A stretch of DNA of 64,000 nt from Thinopyrum elongatum (GCA_011799875.1 CM022300.1:169091837-169155836), one strand, 5' to 3'; shown: positions 1 to 12,317, counted from the stretch's first letter. Translations and numbers: made by a program. The notes: generated by a model not told the origin, from the letters alone.

Positions 1-423
1 TGTCGTTGGTACAACCTGTTTTCCAGGATCGCAAAACCCAAAGCTGATGATTATTTCAAATCCATCAATGTCAAGGCGGCGTACCACACCGACGAGCCTT
101 TTATTTTGGCAAATCAAGCAACACAGATATTTTTCATGGAAGACACATATGCATGTAGTGATGACTGGAGAGTATTGCAAAGGTTTGAGCAGAAGAATTC
201 GTTTCATGAAGTTGCACAACAAGATGATGCTTACACTGCTCCTGATGTAGAAGATTCCACAGAAGTTCGTAGTATCTTTGAGGACCATCACGTCAATAAG
301 GCTGGTGAAAAGATTCCCTGTCGGGCTATGGATGTACGAGAGTTTGTGGATAAGAGGCCAACGTTCAAGGACATTGAGGATGAAGAAGAAGATGACACTA
401 GGGGGAATTATGATTCAGACTGA
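1..423 (+). CDS. CACTA transposase-associated ORF, DUF4216-like C-terminus (partial)
   Basis: An open frame enters at base 1 and ends at TGA 421-423. The encoded segment contains the pattern INVKAAYHTDEPFILANQA followed by a short acidic linker. This matches the DUF4216 domain found at the C-terminus of plant CACTA proteins downstream of the TNP2 transposase domain (family recognition from memory). The last ~45 residues are very acidic (DIEDEEEDDTRGNYDSD), as is usual for these proteins. No start is given because the ORF begins outside the window. The role of DUF4216 is not established; it travels with the transposase and may help DNA or protein contacts. No frameshift is visible in the retained part. 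Confidence 0.8.
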   Translation, partial: CRWYNLFSRIAKPKADDYFKSINVKAAYHTDEPFILANQATQIFFMEDTYACSDDWRVLQRFEQKNSFHEVAQQDDAYTAPDVEDSTEVRSIFEDHHVNKAGEKIPCRAMDVREFVDKRPTFKDIEDEEEDDTRGNYDSD

Positions 424-933
424 TACACATGGCGAAGATGCTGACGCTGCTACTGCGGATGATGATTAGATTGCTTTTGTCGTATTTGCCTATGAGAAGA
501 TGACTTTTTATCTACTATATGTGAAATTGTGTTTGCTGTGACAACTGAAACCTGATGAAGTTGTTGTTTAGTATTTTGCTGTGAGAACATCACTTATTAT
601 GTATGTTGATTTGTGTTTGGTTATTGTATGACGACTAAAACATGATGACATTGTTTTTTAGTTGTACTCATATTTGGCTGCGAAACTTGTATTTGATGAC
701 ATAGTTTGCTGTTAGACTGCAATTTGCTCTTCGTCTTCGAATGGGAACGAAGCTGACCTGACAGGGCCTCTGCTAATTTATTTATTTATTAGCAAAAGGG
801 CCTCTGCTATTTATTTCCTTATGAGGAAAAGGGGATACCCCCCGATTTCCGTTAATAGAAATCATTAGATGTTCACAACACTACGCCAAACCTACTAAAC
901 AGGTTTCATTCATTACTAGTTTTAGCAAAGTGC

Positions 934-1696
934 TCATGTCATAGCCACTGAATACATCACGAGCTCTACATATACTGCAAATAAAGAGACAATCATCCTA
1001 CAGAGCACAACAATTTTGCCCATTATCTTCACAAGCTCTTTCATCTCCTCATTGTTGTCAAGGCCATTCATCAGCTGTTGCTTGGCCATGATCAGAGGAA
1101 CTACATCTTTAACCATCTGCTCTACATCTTCCTCTTCTGCCGTTCCTTCAGTTACTTGTCCAACACCCCAACCTACTGGTATTGGGATTCCTCGGCTAAA
1201 CAAATAATCAGCATAGTTCCATTCCCCCACATCAGCAACTTCCCAGAAATACAAATCACATGAATCTTCCCTTTTCTGCACGAATCAAATTGGAAGATCA
1301 TCAACCAAACTATTAAAAAAAATCAGCAACTGAAAGCAGGCGAACAACACTTAAACATATTATTACCCCATGATTCGGGCATTTGTAGAAGACTCGCGCA
1401 GGGTTGAGGATTGTGGTTGAGACGCGACGGATGACTCTACGTGATTTGTAGCAGTGGCACCACACCAACGGCAGCGGGTTGCGATGAGCAACCGGCTGCG
1501 GTGCGTGTGCCGGCGGGGGTGTGATGAGACCCACGGGCGATGGTACGGGTGGCAACTTGGCGCATATCTCGTTGCTGCCTGCTGAAGAGCAGGTGGACGA
1601 GCCACCAGCGGACATGGTTGCTGCGGCTAGAGCTTCTGATTCTACGCAGAGTAAGTAGAGAAGAGGAGATGCGAACCTTGGATATGTCAGTTCCAT
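934..1696 (-). CDS. GRF-type zinc-finger protein, two exons, inside the CACTA element
   Basis: Exon 1 is 1696-1367 and exon 2 is 1275-934, both minus strand. The intron has a GT donor (1366-1365) and a GCAG acceptor just before 1275, and joins the exons in phase 0. Across the splice the protein shows a GRF zinc finger: WCHC, a basic stretch, then NPARVFYKCPNHG in exon 1, and SCDLYFWE in exon 2. These supply the Cys and aromatic positions of the C-x-C...KCP...C-x3-FW pattern. A hydrophobic C-terminal segment (residues around VVLCRMIVSLFAVYVELVMY) could be a membrane helix, common in small plant GRF proteins. The start is ATG 1696 or the inner ATG near 1615 (MSAGGSST), which may be better because the preceding residues look unstructured. 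GRF fingers bind single-stranded nucleic acid in some proteins; function here is unknown. It is antisense to the DUF4216 ORF and may be captured cargo or a host-gene relic. Confidence 0.6.
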
Positions 1697-1840
1697 TACT
1701 TGCAGAGTAGCATAGCACTATATATAGTCAAAGTCTAGGTTTGGATTCGAACCAGCAACAGGAGCACTCTCTCTTTTTTCTAAAACTCAGCAACGTCTCT
1801 TTACTGGTACACTAGCTTGTTCTGTACGCCTTCTCAAGTC

Positions 1841-1960
1841 TTTGATTTTCTTTTTTTTGCGAGATAGGAAGGAGGAAAAAATTGAGGGTTCCTGCGACTC
1901 GAACCCAAGACCTCTCGGTTGAAAACCAAGGGTGCTAGTCACTTATGTGGCGAACATTCC
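1841..1960 (-). repeat. tRNA-derived SINE-like remnant
   Basis: Read on the minus strand from about 1955 to 1884, the sequence has a tRNA-like head. It has an anticodon stem CTTGG/CCGAG around a seven-base loop with TTC (Glu-like), followed by GGGTTCGAGTCG, which is close to a B box. After it come a short body and an A-rich tail (T-run at 1851-1858 on the + strand). The T stem does not pair well and the acceptor stem is poor, so this is not a working tRNA. It is best read as a degenerate tRNA-derived SINE or tRNA pseudogene inside the CACTA. Confidence 0.45.
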
Positions 1961-2102
1961 CTGGGAGGAGGACGGCAAATGAACGCATTTTCCTGACAGT
2001 TTTAGTTGCCACGCAAGATCAAACGGTCGCAGTTTCAGGAATGTTATCTGGCGAACGAGCCCAGTTTTTCTTTTCTTCCTATAAAAAAGTATGCTACATG
2101 GT

Positions 2103-4510
2103 GTCAGCTTAGTCAACAAACGATTGTGCCAACCTTGGCCGTTGGATTGACATTCAACATCTGTCATGTTTCTTCAGTCTCTTCTTCCTCCAGCCGCCAA
2201 AGCCAAACCAGCACCGGCGGGACCGCCTGCTCCCGCTTCCCACGGCTGGCTGTGCTGCCGCGCACGCATCACGGCCACATCGCACCCTAAAACACTGTGC
2301 ATCTTCCTCGGCTCCTGTTTGTTCCCGTCCGAGGCCTCACCATCGTCCTCCACCTTAGTTCGCTCACCACGGCGCCGCCCTCCGGTGTTGTCAACATGGT
2401 CAACAACCGAGAGGAATAAGGAGATGACTGTACATGGTGAGGATGATAGTAGGGACCCACCAGGATCATGGCAGTAGGCAAGCAAGTGCCTCCTTTATTA
2501 CAATAAAAAAGGGTTCCTCTTGATGGTTTCCTGACATCTGGGTCGCACGCCACTGTCAATGTAGTCAATAAGCGAGATAACTGCACAAGGAGCGGCTGAC
2601 ACCCGGGACCCAGCAGCGCGCGCAGTATTTTTTTTGTTTTCGGGACAGAGAAGGGTATCAACTGGGTTGTGCGGGAGCTGTGGCCCGTCTAGCCCAGGCT
2701 TTTATTTCATATGTTTACCACATAACCAGCCCAGTTTTTGTCCTTTCTAAAAATGGCTAGCCCAGCTATTTTGTTTTTTGCAGAATAACCAACGTAGGCC
2801 TACTTGCTTTTCTACGCCCTACTGGGTTGGAAATCTTTCAAGACGAGGAGGGATGCATTCAGGCTTGCCCAGAAAATGGGCTATAAGTAATAAGAAATGG
2901 GCTATAAAATGAAAAAAATACATCAAACAAGCAATTTGTTCCAAAATACTTTTTTCTTTTGGATTTTGATATTTTCAATTTCATTGTTTTTGTGCGGGTA
3001 AAATTTCATTGGATTTAAATTAAGGTATGTTTAGTTTTTAAATTAATTTGAATCTGGCTAGAAATTTTGGGTTGTATGTTGTTTGGGACAGATTTGGAGG
3101 TTGACTTGTGGGTCTACTAGGTTGACATGTACGAAAGGCTTTGTCAACTTAGTCCACAAACGATTCTAGTAGCAGTGACCCTTGGATGTTAATCCAACGG
3201 CCGTGCTGCTTCTTCAATATCTGATCTTCTTACTCCAGCCGCCCAAACCAGCACCGGTGGGACTGCCTGCTCCCACCTCCCATGGCCAGCTATGCTGCCG
3301 CACAGGACGCACCGCCCCACCCTACTCCATCGCTGGCCAGGCAATTCCTCTACTCACCCACACCTCCTGTTATTTTCCGGCGACGGCAACCGAACCAGTA
3401 AACCCTCATACTCCCCACCGTGTGGTCAAGCACTGCCGAGTCTTCCTCGGCTCTGGGTCGTTCCCTTCCTAGGTCTCGTCGTCGTCCAATGCCCTGGTGC
3501 TATCGGCGCGGCGTGGTGAACGTGGTCAATGAATGACATCCATCGGAAGAGGACTGTACGTGGAGAGGGTGACAGCTTGGTCCATGGCCGAACGCAAGTA
3601 AGTGCCTCCTTATTACGCGCAAAATAATGATTCCACCTCCTGACAGCGGGGACCCACCGGAAGGGCCTCTGTATTTTGCGAAAAAAACTTCCCTCCCGCT
3701 GACAGCTCGGACCCACCAGCTATATCTTCGCACGCAAGGAAGTGCCTCCCTATTACTCACCAAAAAAAGAATACTCCCCCTGCAAGCTAGGACCCACCAT
3801 ATTTGGAGGCTGACATTTGGGCCTACTAAGTTGACGCGGACGCAGGATTTGTCAACTTAGTCAATATGAACGATTCTAGCTGCAGCGACCATACGATATC
3901 CATCCAACGCCCGTCGTGCCTCTTCAACTTCTGGTCTTCTTGCTCCAGCCGCCTAAACCATCGCCGGCCGTGCCGCCTGCTCCTGTGTCCCGTGGCCGGC
4001 TGTGCTACCGCGCAGGCCTCACCGCCCCACCCTACTACCATCGCTGGCCTGGTCATCCCTGTACTCACCCAGACCTCCTATTATTCTCCGGTGACGGCAG
4101 CCTCACACTGCAGGCGAAGCAGTAAACCCTCGTACTCCCCTCCGCATGGGAATGAACTGCCGAGTCTTCCCCTGCTCCTTGTCATTCCCTTCCTAGGCCT
4201 CGCCGTCGTCCCCGCCTTGGTGCTCTTGACGCGGCGTGGTCAACATGCTCAGGGAACGACTTCCATCAGAAGTGGACTGTACATGGAGAGGCTGACAGCT
4301 GGGTCCACGGCCGCAGCAAGGAAGTGCCTCCTTATTACGTGCAAAATAATGATTCCTCCACCTATCAGCAGGGACCCACCGGAAGGGCCACCGTATTTTG
4401 CGAAAAAAAACTTTTCCCCACTGACAGCTGGGACCCACCAGCTATATCTTCGCATGCAAGGAAGTGCGTCCTTATCCTCCCTGATAGCTGGGACCCACCC
4501 GGTCGAAGCG
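2103..4510. repeat. Three diverged copies of a ~0.5-0.7 kb module inside the CACTA
   Basis: Similar blocks begin near 2103, 3137 and 3845. Each starts with 'gtcaacttagtc(a)acaaacgatt', continues through 'cttcttgctccagccgcc(t)aaacca' and 'gccgcctgctcc', and runs into blocks rich in 'gacagctgggacccacc'. The second and third copies are the closest, aligning over roughly 650 bp including 'ctactcacccacacctcctgttattttccggcgacgg'-like sequence. Short ORFs in this region are not consistent between copies, so I call it noncoding. It is probably the CACTA internal or subterminal region expanded by duplication. Confidence 0.6.
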
Positions 4511-4739
4511 TACGTAGCGTTGTCTGTCTGGTCGCACACATGTACGTACATACTGGTTGATCGGTCTCTCTGCAGCGATTAACTGAGGCCGAGTAAGGAG
4601 CGGCACATGTCGTAGTAGAGGCGCGGACATAGCATGTCACGGAGTCCCGTCTATATCGTGCACATGTACGTATAGCCACGCTGCAAGAAAGTAAATACGG
4701 CTACATACGTACATACGGGCGGGGTCTCGAACGCGTACA

Positions 4740-5425
4740 GCGACGTCGTCCTGTTCATCGGCAGCCAACCGGCTGGGTCGCAATGGAGGAAATAGCATCA
4801 TGTTCATCGAGAGGCAACTGACTGGGTGAGAATACATCGTGTTCATCGGGAGACAACCGGCTTGGACGGAACAGCCGAAACGAGGTCTAGCGTACCACAG
4901 AATGGAGGAAACGTCCTTCTGTTCGACCGCGTACGGTCGAAATGGGGCATTGTTCATCGGGAAGGGTCTGGCGTACCACAAAACGGAGGAAACGGACTTT
5001 TGTTCGAGGGCCTACGGTCGAAACGGGGTCCTATTGATCGGGAGGGGTCGGCCGTACCGCAAAACGGAGGAAATGGACTTGTGTTGGAACGCCTACAGTC
5101 GAAACGGGGTCCTGTTCATCGGGAGGGGTGTGGCGTACTGCAAAACGGGACTCAACGGGCTACTGTTCATCCACCGTCTACTGCCTCACTCTAGCCTCCA
5201 CAGGCTACTATTCAACCACCATTGACTTCCTCCAGCCTCCACCAGCTACTGTTCATCCACGGGGCTACTGTTCATCTAGCCTCCATAGGCAACTGTTCAT
5301 AGAGCCTCCCCGGGGTCCTGTTCATCCACTCCCAACTGGCTGGGGTGCGGCGGCCTCCTCGTGGTCCTGTTCATCCAGCGGCAATGGCCTACTACCACGG
5401 GGTCCTATTCATCCTACCCCCACAG
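4740..5425. repeat. CACTA subterminal repeats rich in GTTCATC
   Basis: The heptamer GTTCATC (often CTGTTCATCGGGAG) recurs more than ten times, for example near 4750, 4800, 4830, 4950, 5111, 5164, 5246, 5270, 5320 and 5370. Between 4880 and 5150 it is embedded in an ~86-bp tandem unit with 'gtaccacaaaacggaggaaa' and 'cctacggtcgaaacggggtc'. Short subterminal repeats of this kind are the transposase-binding sites of CACTA elements (established for En/Spm). Which protein binds this motif is inference. Confidence 0.65.
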
Positions 5426-5565
5426 GTAACTGTTCGTCCATAGCCAACCAACCGGCTCGACTCACCACGTCTCGACTCGTTCTACGTACCGCGCGCACGA
5501 TAGCAACGGTCACTGTTCATCGAGAGGCAACCCAACACCGGCTTGCTAGGTCTCGCACGGGGGCT

Positions 5566-5720
5566 TGATCGGCTTCAGTAAGCAGCAGTAGTGATCGATC
5601 GCTCGGGTTCAGTGAGCAGCAGCAGTGAAGGAATCGCTCAGATTCAGTTAACAGCAAAGGGATCGATTGCTCGGGTTCAGTAACGTGGCTTGTGCGATCG
5701 CTCAGGTTCAGTTAGCCAAC
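5566..5720. repeat. Short ~40-bp tandem repeats near the CACTA 3' end
   Basis: Four imperfect copies of 'gatcgctcgggttcagt-agcagcag' occur in a row (near 5570, 5605, 5640 and 5675-5710). They lie between the GTTCATC block and the terminal region and are likely a second class of subterminal repeat. Confidence 0.55.
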
Positions 5721-5919
5721 ACCTCGCACACACGCACGTACACGCGAGAAACGCGCATACCTCCATGCATCGCTCGGCCCCGACCACCCACCGTAACCGG
5801 GAACTCTCCGATATTTTCCTTGCCCTCGCTTCTACCACTATTTTTTCCGTCATGGACGGCCCAAAGAATGTCATGCAGGTGCGTCTCCGGCCCGCCAAGG
5901 ACGAAAAGCCCATTTTCTG

Positions 5920-6068
5920 TCATGATTTTTTGTCATAGAAGTAGGATCCCACCACATCTATGATGATACGTGTTTTTGTCACAATTATCGTCATAGAAGT
6001 GTCATAAGCATGACAGAAAAAAATTTCGTTCGGGCCAAAATGTCACAGATGTGTCTTTTTTTCTAGTG
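5920..6068. repeat. CACTA 3' terminal region and terminal inverted repeat
   Basis: Read inward from 6068 on the minus strand, the end is CACTAGAAAAAAAGACACAT and continues with several TGTCAT/ATGACA and TATGAC repeats. The flanking 'ctt' fits a 3-bp TSD, although the other copy lies outside the window. Confidence 0.75.
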
Positions 6069-9000
6069 CTTGTGGGCAAAATGACATTCACCACCTCCTC
6101 TCGCCTTGGATTTTTTCGAGCGGCAACATAGACCAATTGGAGTATCGTGTTCAAATATGGAATTATTCTGGGTCCATTTGGCCTTTTTTATACATCAATT
6201 GAGTTTTCTAGGCATTTAATGTGCATAATTCAAATTTGAAATACAAGCACATGTTCCAGTGCACCGAAATGTGTTGAAAAATTGGATATTTGTCCTTGGA
6301 TACTTGTTTAGGTCCCATGCAAGAAATGAGATTGAATTACAAACATCTCGGCGTCGTGGCTCGGACTCAAACATTGAGAATCTTGGTTTTTAAATTCCCG
6401 TAAATCCAAAAGTCACCTAAAATAAATGAAATTTAGCATGGTGTCATGACATTGCAAATATAGACCATGGTAAAAAATTTGTCCTATTTGGGGCAAGCTT
6501 TGGTACAAGCCTCTTATAAACCGGAGCTTCTCACAAGAAGCCTCATGGTTCCGATAGGGAAATTGTCACCCTTGTGGGAGAAACAACATTCGCTACCTCT
6601 TCTTGCCTTGGATTTATTTCTAGAGGCAACATAGACCAATAGGAGTGTCGTGCTAAAATATGGAATTATTCGGGGTTTGTTTGGCCTTTTTTGTACATGA
6701 ATTTATTTTTCTAGGCATTTAATGTCCATGATTCGAATTTGAACTACACGCACATGCTCTAGTGCACCAACCTGGTTTAAAAAATCATATATGTGTCCTT
6801 TGGTGCATGTTTAGGTCCCCTGCAAGAAAATGGGAATAAATTACAAACATCTCGGCGTCATGGCTCGGCCACAAACATCGAGAATCTTGGTTTTTAAATC
6901 CCTGTAAATCCAAAACTCGCCTGAAATTCATGAAACTTGGCATTGTCTCATGACATGGCATATATACGCTGTGGTAAGTTTTTTTTTCCAATTTGGGATA
7001 AGGCTCTTACAAACCGGTGCTTCTCACAAGAAGTCTCGTGCTTTTGATAGGGAACATATCACCTTTGCAGGCGAAACAACATTCGACGCCGCTTCTCGCA
7101 TTGAATTTTTTTGAGAGGCAACATAGAACAATACGAGTGTCGTGGTAGAAGATGGTATTATTGAGGGATTGTTTGGCCCTTTTTATACATTAGTAAAGTT
7201 TTTTAGGCATTTAATGTGTATAATTCAAATTTAAAGTACAAGCACATGCTCTAGTGCACCAAAATGGGTTGAAAAATCATATATGTGTCCTTGGGTGCAT
7301 GTTTAGGAACCATGCAAGAAATGAGAATGAATTATAAACATGTCAGCATCATGGCTCGGCCTTAAACATTGAGAATCTTGTTTTTTAAATTCCCGCAAAT
7401 CCAAAACTCGCCTGAAATTCATAAAACTAGGCATGGTGGCATGGCATGGCACAAATAGGTCGTGGTGAATAAATTGTGCAATTTGGGGCATGTTTTGGTA
7501 GAAGACTCTCACAAATCGGAGCTTCTCACAAGAAGCCTTGTGGTTCTGATAGGGAACGTGTCACCCTTGTGCGCGAAACCACATTCACTGCCTCTTTTCG
7601 CATTGTAATTTTTCCTAGAGACAACATAGACCAATAGGAGTGTCGTGCTGGAATATGGAATTGTTGAGGGTTCGTATGGCCTTTTTTTATACATTAATTG
7701 AATTTTTTAGGCATTTAATGTGGATAATTCAAATTTGAACTACATTCACATGCTCCAGTGTAGCAAAATGGGTTGAAAAATCATATATGTGTCCTTCGTT
7801 GCATATATAGGTCCCATGAAATAAATGAGAATGAATTACAAACATCTCGGCGTTGTGGGTCGACCATAAACATTGAGAAGCTTGGTTTTTAAATTCATAT
7901 AAATCCAAAACTCACCTGGAATTCATGAAACTTGGCATGGTGTCTCGACATGGCACATATAGGTTGTGGTAAAAAAATTGTCCAATTTGGGGCAAGTTTT
8001 GGTACAAGGCTCTTACAAACCGGAGCTTCTCACAAGAAGCCATGTGGTTCCGATAGGGAAGGTGTCACCCTTGTGGGCGAAATGACATTCGCTGCCTCTT
8101 CTCGCCTTGGATTTTTTCTAGAGGAAAAATGGACCAATACGAGTGTCATGCTGAAATATGGAATTATTCAAGATTTTTTTGGCCTTCTTCTATACATTAA
8201 TTGAGTTTTCTAGGCATTTAATGTGCATGATTCACATTTGAACTACAAGCACATGCTCTAGTGCACCAAAATGGGTTAAAAAAATAAGATATGTGTCCTT
8301 GGGTGAATGTTTAGATCCCATGCAAGAAATGAGAATGAATTACAAACGCCTCGGCGTCGTGGCTCACCCACAAACATCGAGAATCTTGGTTTTTAAATTC
8401 CCATAGATCAAAAACTAGATTGAAATTCATGAAACTTGGCATCGTGTGATGACATGGCACATATACACCGTCATAATTTTTTGTCCAAATTGGGACAAGC
8501 CTATTACAAACTAGAGCTTCTCACAAGAAGCCTCGTCGTTCTGATAGGGAACGTGTCACCTTTGTGGGTGAAACAACATTCGATGCCTCTTCTCGCCTTC
8601 ATTTTTTCCTAGAGGCAACATAAACCAATACTAGTGTCATGCTAAAATATGGAATAATTTAGGGATTGTTTGGACCTTTTTATAAATTAATTGAGTTTTC
8701 TAGGCATTTAATGTGCGTAATTCAAATTTGAACTACAAGCACATTCTCCAGTGAAACAAAATAGGTTGAAAAATCATATATGTGTTATGCCACATGTCAG
8801 TTCCCATGCAAGAAATGAGAATGAATTACAAACATCTCGGAGTCTTGGCTCGGCCTCAAACATTGAGAATTTTGGTTTTTAAATTCCCGAAAGTCCAATA
8901 ATTGCCTGAAATTCATGAAACTAGGCATGGTTTCATGGGATGGACATATAAGCCGTGGTAAAAAATCTGTCCAATAATTTGGGGCAAGTTTTGGTACAAG

Positions 9001-11434
9001 CGTCTTACAAACCGGAGCTTCCCACAAGAAGCCCCGTTGTCCCGATAGGGGACGTGTCACCCTTGTGGGCGAAACGACATTCACTACCTCCTCTCACCTT
9101 GGATTTTTTCGAGAGGCAACATAGACCAATTGGAGTGTCGTGCTGAAATATGGAATTATTCTGGGTTCATTTGGCCTTTTTATACATCAATTGAGTTTTC
9201 TAGGCATTTAATGTCCATAATTCAAATTTGAACTACAAGCACATGTTCCAGTGCACCAAAATGTGTTGAAAAATCAGATATTTGTCCTTGGATGCAAGTT
9301 TAGGTCCCATGCAAGAAATGAGAATGAATTACAAACATCTCGGCGTCGTGGCTCGGACTCAAACATTGAGAATCTTGGTTTTTAAATTCCCGTAAATCCA
9401 AAAGTTGCCTAAAATACATGAAATTTAGCATGGTGTCATGACATTGCAAATAGAGGCCATGGTAAACAATTTGTCCTATTTGGCGTAATTTTTGGTACAA
9501 GCCTCTTATAAACCGGAGCTTCTCACAAGAAGCCTCATGGTTCCCATAGGGAAATTGTCACTCTTGTGGGACAAACGACATTCGCTACCTCTTCTTGCCT
9601 TGGATTTTTTTCTAGAGGAAACATAGACCAATAGGAGTGTCGTGCTAAAATATGGAATTATTCAGGGTTTGTTTGTCCTTTTTTGTACATGAATTGAGTT
9701 TTCTAGGCATTTAATGTCCATGATTCGAATTTGAACTACAAGCACATGCTCTAGTGCACCAACCTGGGATAAAAAAATCATATATGTGTCCTTGGGTGCA
9801 TGTTTAGGTCCCATGAAAGAAATGGGAATGAATTGCAAACATCTCGGCATCATGGCTCGGCCACAAACATCGAGAATCTTGGTTTTTAAATCCCTGTAAA
9901 TCCAGGAACTCGCCCGAAATTCATGAAACTTGGCATTGTGTCATGACATGGCATATATATGCCGTGGTAAGTTTTTTTTTCAATTTGGGATAAGGCTCTT
10001 ACAAACCAGAGCTTCTCATAAGAAGTCTCGTATTTTTGATAGGGAACATTATCACCTTTGTGGGCGACACGACATTCGACGTTGCTTCTCGCATTGAATT
10101 TTTTCGAGAGGCAACATAGAAAAATACGAGTGTTGTGGTAAAAGATGGTATTATTCAGGGATGGCTTGGCCCTTTTTATACATTAGTTCAGTTTTTTAGG
10201 CATTTAATGTGCATAATTCAAATTTGAAGTTCAAGCACATGCTCTGGTGCACCAAAATGTGTTGAAAAATCATATATGTGTCCTTGGGTGCATGTTTAGG
10301 TGCCATGCAAGAAATGAGAATGAATTATAAATATGTCAGCCTCATGGCTCGGCCTCAAACATTGAGAATCTTGGTTTTTAAATTCCTGCAAATCCAAAAC
10401 TCGCCTGAAATTCATGAAACTAGGTATGGTGGCATCGCATGGCACAAATAGGCCGTGGTAAAAAAATTGTCCAATTTGGGGCATGTATCGGTACAAGACT
10501 CTAACAAACCGTAGCTTCTCACAAGAAGCCTCGTGGTTCCGATAGGGAACGTGTCACCCTTGTGGGCGAAAAGACATTCACTGCCTCTTCTCGCCTTGGA
10601 ATTTTTCCTGGAGGCAACATAGACCAATAGGAGTGTCATGCTGGAATATGGAATTATTGAGGGTTTGTAAGGCCTTTTTTATACATTAATTGAGTTTTCT
10701 AGGCATTTAATGTGGATAAGTCAAATTTGAAATACAATCACATGCTCCAGTTTAGAAAAATGGATTGAAAATCATAGATGTGTACTTGGGTGCATATATA
10801 GGTCCCATGCAATAAATGAGAATGAATTACAAACATATCGGCATCATGGCTCCACCTTAAACTTTCAGAATCTTGGTTTTTAAATTCCCATAAATCCAAC
10901 ATTCGCCTGGAATTCATGAAACTTGGCATCGTGTCATGACATGGCACATATAGGTTGTGGTAAAAAAATTGTCCAATTTGGGGCAAGTTTTGGTACAAGC
11001 CTCTTACAAACCGGAGTTTCTCACAAGAAGCCCCGTGGTTTCGATAGGGAAGGTGTCACCCTTATGGGCGAAACAACAGTCGCTGCCTCTTCTTGCCTTG
11101 GATTTTTTGCTAGAGGAGAAATGGACCAATACGAGTGTCATGCTGAAATATGGAATTATTTAGGATTCGTTTGGCCTTCTTCTATACATTAATTGTCTTT
11201 TCTAGGCATTTAATGTGCATGATTCACATTTGAACTACAGGCACATGCTCCAGTGCAGCAAAATGGGTTAAAAAATCATATATGTGTCCTTAGGTGCATG
11301 TTGAGTTCCCATGCAAGAAATGGGAATGAATTACAAACATCTCGCATCATGGCCAGCCGCAAACATGGAGAATCTTGGTTTTTAAATCCCCGTAAATCCA
11401 GAACCCGCCTGGAATTCATGAAACTTGGCATCGT
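6069..11434. repeat. Satellite array, block 1 (~500-bp monomers in a 6-monomer HOR)
   Basis: The anchor 'aggcatttaatgtg' recurs near 6212, 6713, 7206, 7709, 8211, 8703, 9206, 9705, 10198, 10704 and 11206, a period of about 500 bp. Neighbouring monomers differ clearly, but monomers six apart match best: 6481 with 9475, 7480 with 10470, and 7975 with 10970. That gives a higher-order repeat of about 2,990 bp. Each monomer carries GCTTCTCACAAGAAGC (inverted repeat) and usually TTCAAATTTGAA (palindrome). Both strands give 60-95-codon ORFs that recur only because the DNA recurs. I cannot name the satellite family. The block stops at the Copia LTR. Confidence 0.85.
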
Positions 11435-12317
11435 TGTTGGAGATATGCCCTAGAGGCAATCATGTATGATGATATTTCCTATGTGTTTATGAATAAAGAT
11501 AGTGCTTGTACGTTATCAATGATGTGGATCAACAAGTACGTGACTTGTTTGTGGGACTATACATTGTATGATGACTGCCCTAAAAGGTCCCTAGTCGAAA
11601 GGGTTGTGTGGACGCACAGCCGACTAGACTAGCATATGACACGGTCGATGGCTTGGTCTCACTAGCCATGGAGCATTGGATGCTAACAGGATAATATGGA
11701 CTAAGAAGGGTCTTGTCGGATTCGACATAGTCGGATCCAAGTTAAGATCAGGTCCGAGTCAGACACACCCAACTATGAGACATAGCGATATGTCATCTGT
11801 GGGTCTCTAGTACAACATACGTTCTATGTCCAAAGACCTAAGCTGGTGCATGTACTCGAGATGGTGACAGACCTGCTTTGGGCCGACCAAACGCTACTCC
11901 GTGCCTGGGTAGTTACAAAGGTAGGTTTTGGGCTTGTCCAGACCCATGTTGTGAGACATGGTCGAGCAAGATGGGATTTGCCCATCCAATCAGGAGAGGT
12001 ATACTCTGGGCCCCTCATGTAATCCGACCAAGATAAGCATGGCCATGCGACAGGGATTATGAGATAATCCGGTTAGTGGTCAGCATCACTGGAACGAGAA
12101 ACAGATCGGGCTAGCACAAGGATGACAGACTCGCCTTGACCACAACAACATATATCGTGTGGCAAAGCGAACAGAAGTGAGACATGTTGTACAGGTTCGC
12201 CAACCGGCTTCATTGTCTACTTTGTGGTTGGCACACCTTGCTACAGGCCGCTAGCAACTGAGCAGATCGAAGGTGATCCGACCTGCGACCAAGCTGACTT
12301 GAACCTAAGGGGTCGCG

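Larger units (their letters stand above)
1..6068 (+). mobile_element. CACTA (DTC) DNA transposon, 3' part
   Basis: The element enters from the left edge and ends at CTAGTG (6063-6068), the reverse complement of the CACTAG terminus of plant CACTA elements. The next three bases, ctt (6069-6071), are the expected 3-bp target-site duplication. The right flank resumes the satellite monomer exactly at its conserved 'cccttgtgggcgaaa' motif, so the element inserted into a monomer. Inside are the DUF4216-type ORF end, a GRF zinc-finger gene on the other strand, a SINE remnant, diverged modules and subterminal repeats. Stretches 424-933 and 1697-1840 are AT-rich and show nothing I recognise. The 5' end and the transposase catalytic ORF lie outside the window. 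Confidence 0.85.

Noticed and set aside
1884..1955. A functional tRNA-Glu gene
   Set aside because: T and acceptor stems do not pair adequately and the sequence sits within a transposon with an A-rich tail.
5128..5568. 146-codon ORF in the GTTCATC repeats
   Set aside because: Made of subterminal tandem repeats; the frame arises from the repeat and has no domain.
6785..11192. Recurrent 60-95-codon ORFs on both strands, e.g. minus-strand 'PSFMNFRRVLDLREFKNQD' and plus-strand 'MASCHDMAHIR' types
   Set aside because: They repeat only because the satellite monomer repeats. Frames are broken differently in neighbouring monomers, the period is not a fixed multiple of three, and composition is AT-rich with no domain.
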